This document shows, in pieces, positions 55,291 to 64,000 of a DNA stretch of 64,000 nt. Each line of letters starts with the position of its first letter. The stretch's first letter is position 1. The notes below the pieces were generated by a model. It saw only the letters and a list, made by a program, of their open reading frames with translations, did no database searches and was not told where the DNA came from. The stretch comes from Aedes albopictus (taxonomy: Eukaryota > Arthropoda > Insecta > Diptera > Culicidae). The DNA is taken from the NCBI RefSeq assembly GCF_035046485.1, contig NC_085137.1:38918566-38982565 (forward strand). The letters run 5' to 3'. Both the position numbers and the translations under genes were made by a program.

Positions 55291-57042
55291 TAGGGGTATT
55301 AGGGGCATAATGGACACTCTAAGCAAATGAGTGCGTTAGGCCTGTATAACAGAGTAAAACTTAACATATTATCAGTTAACTTACAACTCTAACTTGTTTC
55401 CTACGTCTTTCAATCATTTACAGCAGGTAGAATGTCTTTATTGTGAAGAAATAACGGATTGTAAACCGTGTGTTTTTCAGGGCTGGCAGGGAAGGTACGG
55501 GGCGAAATGAACACCCATCGGGGCATAATGGACACCCCTGCACATTTTATGCTAATTCTTTGGTTACATTAGTTAAGTAATTTGCCTACGGAGACCAATA
55601 CCACAGATATTATATCATATAATACTCCATCTTAGACGAGTTTACATAACATCTTAGTTAATTAAATAAACTTTAGGCTCAAATAATCGGATTGATTATT
55701 TTCAAACGATCTAAAACGCCTAACAGTATGCAATGCGCGTACATCCATTCGTAATTGCCAGTGTTCATTTCGCCCCGAATCAAGTAAAACATTTAAATGG
55801 CTATTTTATGTGAATTCTGATAAAAAATAAAATACTTTATCCATTGCTAAATCTTCGTATACATGTAGATAAGGTAACAATTCACTTGTTTTTATGGTAA
55901 ACACACTTGAACACTCGTAATACCTTATTTGATGCTGCTTCGAAATTATAAGAATTTCACCATATGCAAAACATATTTCAATTTCAATGATATTTTGGTT
56001 ATTTTGGAGCAATAAATGGTACTTTTGAAAAACAGAATCATGACTTGTTCCTTTAGGGGAGACTGGGGAGACTTGATCCCTTTTTCTTGATTTGCCTGTA
56101 ACTTCAAGAAAAACACAAAACTTGATCCGTTTTTCATACAGAATGGACGGTAAACATCTCTTGCAAGTTTATACACAACAGAAAGACTTTAAGTTATTGT
56201 TAAAGTTTTCAAAACTGTGTTTTTATGGAGGCATGTCTTATGATGTATTTTTCAAAAATGGGCCACAATTGATCCCCTTTTGAGCACATGTTTAATTTAA
56301 AGGGAAAATAACTCCAGAAGCTTCCTTTTCATTTTCATTTCAAGTTTTCTTGTATTTTTGATGAATATGGTGAATTTGAAATTATAAGATTTCCTTAAAT
56401 TGTTAAGGTTATGCAGTATTTTGAAAATGGGGAGACTTGATCCCTCTTTTTATGTTGTGTAATAAAATAATAATTATCTAACAAGTTTTATCTTTGAATA
56501 GACTAGAATTCCGAGTAAATAGAGGCTTACGAATAGAATTTTATTTTTCACATGTATAATGTGTGTGTAATCCTCGAGGGATCAAGTCTCCCCATGCCAC
56601 TGTTGTATACACCAAGCTGCATTAATTAAAATATTTATAAAACAGCCTTATTTGAATAAATACGTTTGATAGTGTTTTATTTACACTATGTGCTGTTAAA
56701 TTTTGACACGATTTGGTTCAATTTTTACAAAGTTCTTGAGATTTTTCGGAATCGCCTAAAAGATTTCTGAAGGACTGAAAACAAACCATCAGCCATTGAA
56801 AAATAATGCAATGTACAATCAAAATCAATTGTAACCAAAACATTGTCGTCTGTCAAGATGTAGTTTTGGAAAAAATATGCTAGAAGAAAACTGTTTTTGA
56901 TTCCGAGAAAATATGGGGGGAACAAGTCTCCCCAGGGATCAAGTCTCCTCAGTCTCCCCTACACTTATACATTAAAAGTTTTACATAAAAGTCAACGGTT
57001 TCGGCAAAAACAGGGGTGTCCATTATGCCCCTAATCCCCCTA
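55291..57042. mobile_element. TIR element TAGGGG(T/G)ATTAGGGGCATAATGG, TA flanks, with nested insertion
   Basis: Left TATAGGGGTATTAGGGGCAT and the right end inverted TATAGGGGGATTAGGGGCAT; GGGGCATAATGGACACCCC also recurs at 55520. No transposase remains. Another TIR element is nested at 56056-56959, so the host copy is ~850 bases without it. Confidence 0.75.
56056..56959. mobile_element. 904-bp TIR element nested in the above, TA flanks
   Basis: GGGGAGACTGGGGAGACTTG at the left, CAAGTCTCCTCAGTCTCCCC at the right, with TA outside each. The phrase GGGGAGACTTGATCCC recurs internally (56430, 56579, 56930). Confidence 0.8.
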
Positions 57043-57472
57043 TACTAGCCAAAATAGTATTTCTACGATAGTGAGATTAAAGGGAAGTTACAACTTATTA
57101 TAAATATTGTTTCAAGTTTTTGGAGTTTTGGAACATTTGAAGTTTTAAGTGATTAAGATAGGCTCACTCCAGATAGAAGCTCTAAAACAAGATTGGGGAT
57201 GCAAATGGCCATTATAGTGCTATGCATCATAAATAAATCAATAAATTAAAACAAGATTGGATCTAGACTCATAACAGCACCCAATTTTTTTTAACAAACT
57301 AAGACCTCAAAATGTCCAAAATTTTTTGGGTCGTCTTCAATGTCTCAAACGTGTTTGACAAAGGAACAGTATTTAACCCGATTTTCTTTTACTTACCATT
57401 TCATATCTTTCTTGAGGAATCTCTTAAGATTAATGCAATGATACTTCTATGATGTGAGCAATTACTTGATAC

Positions 57473-57625
57473 CCCAGTTAACACATGGTCACATATGATG
57501 TTGAATAGGATGCAAAAGTGGAGGCGATGTACGCACACTTTACGCGTGGTTAAATGGAAGCATGTACGCATATGGCCTCCATTTTAGCATTCTATTCAAC
57601 ATCATATAAGACTGTGTGTGCTGGG
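57473..57625. mobile_element. ~153-bp foldback element, copy 2
   Basis: CCCAGTTAACACATGGTCAC ... ATGTTGAATAGGATGC and the inverted GCATTCTATTCAACATCATA ... GTGTGTGCTGGG. Same family as 50758-50914. Confidence 0.72.
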
Positions 57626-58019
57626 ACATTTCCAACAGTTTTATGGTGGGGAGTCGCTCACACACATCTAAATGGAAGCCCAAGGAACAATCACTCATTT
57701 AACCAACATTGCAATGACATTTTTATTCCACATTTAATTGAATTACAGTTTAACATTATTTCACCACAGCTTGTAATCAGGCGTTGTTTAAACAAAAGTG
57801 GAGAAGTTATTCAGCATTTTTTTTCTGCAAGCGCGATACAGACTTCACAGTAGGAAATAATCTGTGTTATATCAGTCTCATATTAAACTTGTATTCAGCT
57901 TTAATAACCTGCTGCGAATACAAAAACAAATTGTAGGGCGATGTGCAATTATAGTCCATTCAAGCTTATTTGTCGCATCTAAACGCATTTATAACACACA
58001 AGCTCTACTAAAAAAAATT

Positions 58020-58095
58020 TCAACTTGAGATTTGAACTCGTGATCTCCCAATTACCCGTCGCATGCCTTACCGACTACGCTATCCTGGAATTGGT
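58020..58095 (-). other. tRNA-like sequence in AT-rich repeat
   Basis: The reverse complement has GATAGCGTAGTCGGTAAGG (A-box region), GATCACGAGTTCAAATCTC (T-arm/B-box) and then TTTTTTTT. No complete acceptor helix. The flanks (57640-58740) share scattered TCAGCTT and GCGAATA phrases and may be one decayed element. Confidence 0.45.
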
Positions 58096-59013
58096 AAGTT
58101 GCTCGCTGAGAGTGAAACATCTTCACAAAGCTGTGAAAGATCAATATTCAGATTTATGAAAGGTTGCAAATATTTATTAAAATGAAGTTGTGAATATGAC
58201 TACAACTTTGAAATTGCTATGAAAATTAGCAAATGTTTCGAATATTTCGCATTGGTGTGAACAAACATCAATACATATATAATAATGAGGAACGTTCCAG
58301 TACTGCTCTATTATAATCACTTTGATCTGTTGTTCAATCGCAAAGTGATAATCGAACAAATAAATCATAAATCCGTTTAAACAGCTTACTGTTAAACCAT
58401 TATTGAACGTTCCCACAATAGCTGAAATATTAAACATCAAATGCATTTGTTAAACTTATGTAGACCACAATAATCAGCTTTCGGAAACTGTGGAACATAA
58501 GCTTATTAACGCGTAGAAAAAAGTTCTTCAGCTTATTTTAAAGCTTGTAAAGGCAAATCAAACAAACAAAAAATTGCTGACGTTTGTTAAGCTCATAATT
58601 GAATTGCTGTTCACATACGTGCCAAATGTTGCATTTTGGTTTATTTACAATGTAAATAGTATCATTTCAGCTTATTATTCAGCATTTGGTTTTGTTCAGC
58701 TGCGAATATCATAAATCAACAATAGTTCGACATGCATGCTTATTTATTACTTTGAATAGTTCCTTGGGATCATTTTTACTTTTTTGAGATATTTTCATTC
58801 AAAATCGAAGCTTAATATCTTGCGGAACTCATGGACATATTGTGGGCAAGGATCATCGATGACGAAATTTCAAATGATATTTTGGATGATTCATTGGTTA
58901 AGAAAGTTTTCAGTTTATAACTGTAGAAGTGTTGATAAAAATGCTAAAATGCACAGTCTGTCCTGGTGGTAAATTTAAAAGCAAAGCAAAGATAACCGTA
59001 CACATCGTAGTTG
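58096..59013. other. AT-rich intergenic DNA
   Basis: Nothing recognised beyond scattered TTCAGCTTATT phrases. Confidence 0.35.
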
Positions 59014-59520
59014 CTACTCCGTGATTGACCAGAACCATCGAAGTTGCACAGAGATCCAATGAATGGTGCAAGTCAATAACGGCGCCGGCCACGTCCTTAC
59101 GGTCATCGGGAAAGGGGAAGGAATGTTAGTTCGACAACCGTTGTTACTAGAAACCGTGAAATCCACAGCATCCCCACAGTTGTCTCGGGAAGGAGTATTT
59201 GTTAATAGGGTATGGTAAGGTGTAGATCTTGGAGCCACCTTTGGTAGGTGATATGATCCACTAGTTATATGAAAATACACGCCGCTGTTTTCATCCCGAT
59301 TATGATTTATTTGGTCGCGATAGTAAGGGTAATGCACATACGTCAACGATCGTTCTATATTGAACGCGTCACCGCATTGATCGTTTGCACCGCCGTGAAA
59401 ACCAACTTTCCCACGAAAGTTATCGCACGGTTCTGATTTCGCATTCAATATTCGCGTCCCCATCTCCCTACCGAGAAAACCGATCGACTCACGGAAATAG
59501 TCGCGCGTTTCCCACAATAT
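59014..59520 (-). other. 167-codon open frame of unknown origin
   Basis: A GC-richer segment open on the - strand (MWETRDYFRESIGFLG... to ...HWISVQLRWFWSITE). No domain is recognised. It lies directly downstream of the R1-clade endonuclease start on the same strand, so it may be the 3' part or UTR of that retrotransposon after internal deletion. Confidence 0.3.
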
Positions 59521-59576
59521 TCAGCTTAGAGTATACGGAGATTAAATCTTCAAGCTTAGATAGCTATTTTCGAATT

Positions 59577-60680
59577 ATGCGCCATTTCTCAGAACCCATC
59601 CACGACCCAATTGCCGTTTCCGGCGGGTATTCGGTATGGATCCGCTATGATGGCGATATCCATCCTCCACTCAGAAACCGCCTGACAAAGCAGTTGCTGA
59701 GCCGCGTCACAGTAGTTCAGGTTCAGCTGCATTACCTGCACTGTGATTTGTTCACTATGGCTTTTTAATGGCCAGGCACCCTGGACCACCCATCGGATGT
59801 CTGTTGTTCACAGATTTCTCGGTACAGATCAGGATCAGATGGAAATAGCCGGCAAATTTACCTATTTCATTTTGAATGTGCAGTAAAGGAATCCATCAAC
59901 ATTTTTTTTTTTCATTATTTTTCGTATATTGTATGGAAAACTTTCCGTCAAATTGTTTGGGTTTTGAATAAACATAATGACAACACAAACCTTCTTTAAT
60001 AAACTGCATCGTTGTATTGATTATAAATCAATTCTTTTCACTTTGTATGGTCAAAACTTGCAAGCACTGTGAGTGTATCATCGGAATATCAAAGATAACG
60101 GCTTAAACTCAGCTTCATTAAACCTCTTCTGATAGCATAAACAAAATATTTGGACACTGCTTAGCTGTACATGAAAACTACACCGGCCCAAAACACAACG
60201 GGAAACCCAATTGATTTATTTGAGTTTTTCCACTTATGATCAGGTTTCGATATGTGCGACCTTCGGGGTAAGTATTCGTCTGGCCTTGCAGCCACCGCCA
60301 GACAGCTCCTCATCTGACTGCTGCTTCACCCGCTTCTGCGAGTGCTTGTTACGAGCAGTCGTATCCACCACACCTTTTGGACTACCTGCGAATGCGAAGG
60401 TCTCCGTCTGGGTAGACATCGTATCCTTATCCTTCACAGGTACCGCCGCTGCTGCAGTCTTCACGAGTATCGCGTGTTCCTGCTTGGTATTGTCCATCGA
60501 CTTCCGTAGTCGTAACAGGACCCTTTTTAGGTCCTAACTAATGATGAACTTCGTGGACGCAAAGTCGATGATTTTGCCAAGCTGCTGCTCGGTCACCTCG
60601 ATTTCGGGCAGTCCTTCTCTGTTTTGGTTGACGGCCCTCAACAATCACGCGCCATCCAGTATCTCCCACTGCAGGCTAGT
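59577..60680 (-). pseudogene. second R1-clade element, fragmentary
   Basis: At 60660-60240 the - strand reads RAVNQNREGLPEIEVTEQQL ... DLKRVLLRLRKS ... STQTETF, colinear with ORF1 of the element at 9958-15150 but with an in-frame stop. At 59740-59600 it reads MQLNLNYCDAAQQLLCQAVS ... IADPYRIPAGNGNWV, the endonuclease start. The knuckle region between is missing or unrecognisable, and the rest of ORF2 is gone. Confidence 0.7.
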
Positions 60681-60862
60681 CGGGGGTGGATCGGAATTCC
60701 ACACATTTTGATTTTTGTTCTTTGAATGTTACATGCTTAACCCCACGAGTAGCACGGGAAAAGAGGTCCACCACGCCAGAGCCCTGCATTAACGCGGCCA
60801 GGCACCCCAAGCGGCACTTAAGTCGATTAATAACTACACTCATAACAAGGCCTTGAGCCTTT

Positions 60863-61204
60863 TTGTGGGATCTCAGCTCTGTTAAAATGGAACTGAACAA
60901 ACATATGGTCAGTCAAATCACATCAAAATGGCATCTACTTCCCCATACGTGCCAATCCAAAAGGCTCGTAGCGATAAACCCCAAGAAAACCCATCAACTA
61001 TTAGGTTTCAACAAAAGGGATCTCAAGATCTACACCGGTCTAATAACGGGGCACTATCCTGGCACATATCATCTACAGAAGATCGGAGCAATCCAAAACT
61101 CAAACTGTCGCTTCTGTGACGATAAGAGAGAAACATCAGAACACATCCTCTGCTTTTGCAGTGCACTCATCCATCGTAGTTTCAAAATTCAAAGGGCTTG
61201 CTGA
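60863..61204 (+). pseudogene. C-terminal fragment of a Jockey/I-type ORF2
   Basis: KRDLKIYTGLITGHYPGTYH, then LQKIGAIQNSNCRFCDDKRE and TSEHILCFCSAL: the terminal CCHC finger (CxxC...H...C) with the GLITGH phrase typical of non-LTR ORF2 ends. The sequence to ~61370 may be its 3' UTR. Only the end is left, as for a 5'-truncated insertion. Confidence 0.65.
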
Positions 61205-61699
61205 CATATGGATCTTTTCCCTCAAGGAAGTGGTTGGCTTAATAAAGCTTAGTCTCGCCAAAATGGGAGTGTCACATACTGTAACTTGGGATCTCTATTC
61301 ATCAATAATAGGTAGACTTGAGTTTAGTCGTTACCAGGGTATCTCAATGACATACATGTTATTGAGATAACTTGCGTACTGCACAACAAAAGGGTATATT
61401 TATCACAATAGTCCTAAATTCTGGACGTAGTGATCTTCACCCGACAAACGAGAGCGAACCTATCACAATTTGTTAATGTTTTGAGCAATTCTCAGGCCTC
61501 CAAAATAGTACAAAGTTTATGTCACAAATCTAGCATACTAAACCACACAAAGAATGGTCGCGGAACATAGCTCACGTCCACGACACTCTACGGTACATGA
61601 ATTGGGTGATCTAGATGATTCAAACTACTCTGGAATCGACTCATTTAAGATCTACAGGATCTACCATCACTTTAATTAGAAACAATGTTATTGGAATGT

Positions 61700-61978
61700 A
61701 CTCTTTAGGCGTTCTCTGGTATACGAATGATCTCCAATGTAGGTGTAAGTGTGGCATGCAATATCTGTATATCTAAGTGCTTTTCTATTGTAGCGAAAGC
61801 TGATGATATTTAGTGTTTCTTTATGGAGCCTTAATTCACTTTTTCTTCTTTTTGGCGTGACGTTATCAAGGAAATTTCCATTACAGAAAGTCTCTGTACC
61901 GACCAGGAATCGAACCCGTTTCCCCTTACCATGGTCATGCTGAATACCCACGCCTGTTCAGCCGTAGCTATATGCGCA
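61700..61978 (-). mobile_element. Feilai-type SINE with divergent body
   Basis: The reverse complement head CGGCTGAACAGGCGTGGGTA-TTCAGCATGACCATGG and GGGTTCGATTCCTGGTCGGT match the Feilai head at 5506. The 3' body (GAAATTTCCTTGATAACGTC...) soon diverges, so it is a related subfamily or chimaera. Confidence 0.65.
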
Positions 61979-62041
61979 CATAAACAGCATGAATATCAAT
62001 TTCAAATTTTCATCTGCTGTCTGCGATCAGGCTAAGGCCTG

Positions 62042-63663
62042 GGTGGCCTCTGCAGTACATACATAGTCTTCATTCCACTCGGTCCATGTCTGTTTGTCTC
62101 CAGCTCCGCACTCTGCGTAGGGTCCGTAGATCGTCGTCCACTTGGTCGACCCACCTAGCTCGCAGCGCACCACGTCTTCTTGTACCGGTCGGATGACTCT
62201 CGAGAACCATTTTAGTCGGGTTGCTATCCGACATCCTTATGACGGAACCCGTCCACCATAGCCTCCCAATTTTCGCGGTTGGTTCTCTCAGCAGTTCATT
62301 TGCCTTCTCCAAGTCCCATCTTCCATCTGCACTCCGCCGTAGATGGTACGCAACACCTTCCGTTCGAAAACTCTGCACGTAGGGTCCATGCTTCGTGCCC
62401 ATAGAGGACTACCGGTCTGATCAGCGTTTTGCAGAGTAAACTTCGTATGACGGCGAACTTTGTTCGATCGTAGAGTTCTGCGGTGTCCAAAGTAAGTAAT
62501 TTCCTGCCACAATGAGTCTCTGAATTTCTCTGTTGGCGTCGTTGTCGGCGGTCACCAGTGAGCCCAAGTACACGAATTCTTCAACTACCTCGATTTTATC
62601 ACCATCGATACAAATTCGGGGTGGCGGGCGCGATGATTCATCCCTGGAGCCCTTTGCCATCATGTACTTTGTCTTCGACACATTAATGACTAATTTCCGC
62701 CATCGTCTCAAATTTACGAGCAATAATATCAATATCATCAGCGAAACCAAGCAGCTGAACGGACTTCGTGAAAATCGTACCACTCGTATTAATCCCTGCT
62801 CTCCTTATTACACCTTCTAACGCAATGTTGAACAGCAAGCACGAAAGACCATCACCTTGCCGTAACCCTCTGCGAGATTCGAAGGGACTCGAGAGTGTCC
62901 CTGATACTTGAACTACGCACATCACTCGATCCATCGTCGCCTTGATCAATCGTATCAGTTTATCCGGGAATCCGTATTCGTGCATAATCTGCCATAGCTG
63001 TTCTCGATCGATTTAAAATCGATGAACAAGTGATGTGTGGGCACGTTGTATTCGCGGCATTTCTGCAACGCCTGGTGGATGGCGAACATCTGGTCCATCG
63101 TAGCACGTCCAATCCAGCCTGACTTTCCCCACGAACTCTCATGCAATCGGTGATAGACGGCGGCATAAAAAATCGCCCTTTTCGTAGATGGGACACACGA
63201 TACCTTCCATCCATTCCTCCGGTAATACTTCCTCCTCCCAAATCTTAGCAATGACCCAGTGTAGTGCTCTCACCAGTGCTTCTCTACCGTGTTTTAGTAA
63301 CTCGCTTGGTGGTTGATCTGCTCCAGCGGCTTTGTTGTTTTTCAACCGGCTAGCCTTCTCTTCAATCTCTTGGAAATTAGGGGCTGGAAATCTTTCGACC
63401 TGCGCACGTACTTCTAGATCTGTTACCACGCCACCTTCGGTGCTTGCAACGTCGCCATTGAGGTGTTCATCATAATGCTGCCGCCACCTCTCGGCCACCT
63501 CACGGTCGCTCGTGAATATATTCCCTTGATTATCTCGGCACATGTTGGCTTGTGGCACAAAGCCTCTGAGCGAGCGGTTCAGCTTCTCGTAGAACTTTCA
63601 TGTGTCCTTTGTGCGGTAGAGCTCTTCCATCGCTTCGCAAAAACGTCTAACCGGTCGGTATAA
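62042..63663 (-). pseudogene. non-LTR reverse transcriptase fragment (clade unassigned), several frameshifts
   Basis: In order on the - strand: REVAERWRQHYDEHLNGD, LKNNKAAGADQPPSELLKHG, EEWMEGIVCPIYEKGD, HHLFIDFKS, RRGLRQGDGLSCLLFN, LLGFADDIDIIAR (catalytic FADD intact), EFVYLGSLVTADNDANREIQ, LIRPVVLYGHEAWTL, ERKVLRTIYGG and ALRARWVDQVDDDLRTL. These are consecutive reverse transcriptase and C-terminal blocks split over at least four frames. The endonuclease is absent; the element copy at 63664 abuts the break. Confidence 0.78.
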
Positions 63664-63979
63664 CTTTATTCGTTGTGAGAAAATACATATTACATTTTAG
63701 AAGGTCGTAGCAAGTATCAAAATAAAATGCTCAAAATTTCATTGAATTCGATTCACTGGTTTCGGAGATATGACAGTTCAACAAATAGAGTTTTACGAGA
63801 ACGGTTCTAGCTTCGTGAAAAATTACCGAGCACAAATTCGTTGCAGTGATGAGCATAACCTATTAAGAAACTGTCAAAATTTGAGAATTTTTGATGCACT
63901 CTCTGAAAATTTACAACTTGTTGAGTTTTTTGTAAGATATAAAAAAAAATGCTTATTCCAAACATTTTGGCCACCCCAC
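63664..63979. mobile_element. half copy of the 4105-4983 element family
   Basis: CGAGAACGGTTCTAGCTTCG, ACTGTCAAAATTTGAGAATT and CCAAACATTTTGGCCACCCC match one half of the element at 4105, inverted. It ends next to TA at 63980. The other end is missing, and the left border is approximate. Confidence 0.65.
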
Positions 63980-64000
63980 TATGGGGCGGCTCCATACAAA

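Overview
This is a stretch of mosquito nuclear DNA, most likely Aedes aegypti or a close relative. It carries an intact tRNA-derived SINE of the Feilai type (5506-5786), a Juan-like Jockey retrotransposon fragment at the left edge, R1-clade and other non-LTR elements, and many short TA-flanked or foldback DNA elements. Host genes have very long introns filled with these repeats. There is no bacterial-style gene organisation.

Two host genes can be supported. On the + strand, eight exons from 3736 to 27592 encode the first ~735 residues of an angiotensin-converting-enzyme-like M2 metallopeptidase. It has a signal peptide, an unusual ~250-residue Asn/Arg/Asp/Pro-rich N-terminal extension with an internal duplication, and an intact HEXXH...E zinc site. 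The C-terminal exons are not seen. On the - strand, a two-exon gene (54805 to 47137) encodes a 356-residue secreted low-complexity protein built of PYPVEK / VPVPVKV repeats, of the insect CPLCP/Vajk-like cuticular type. A 12-bp coding first exon lies ~6.6 kb from the second. It has a TATA box and initiator just upstream.

Layout: 1-3600, Jockey fragment, pogo-like MITE, SINE tail. 3736-4077, ACE exon 1. 4105-15150 (intron 1), long-TIR element carrying a tRNA-like unit, Feilai, a second SINE, a hAT-type MITE with 8-bp target duplication, a TA-flanked 946-bp element, a degenerate repeat array, and a ~5.2-kb R1-clade retrotransposon inserted into that array. 15711-16244, exon 2. 17540-25723 (intron 2), long degenerate strand-switching repeat arrays, an element with two tRNA-like units, and a TIR element with an array inside. 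25914-27592, exons 3-8. 28620-46000, repeats only: foldback elements (one with 143-bp arms differing at one base), a non-LTR copy with a 23-bp target duplication, SINEs, and a ~151-bp satellite array interrupted by a hairpin insertion. 46070-54890, cuticular gene; its intron holds a 10-bp minisatellite (AAATTTTCTG). 55291-64000, nested TA-flanked elements, R1, Jockey-like and unassigned reverse-transcriptase fragments, and a second copy of the element family at 4105.

No virus, CRISPR array or rRNA was recognised. The tRNA-like sequences all sit inside repeats and are not called as functional tRNA genes. Exon boundaries were deduced by reading frame, GT/AG sites and family conservation, not by transcript evidence.
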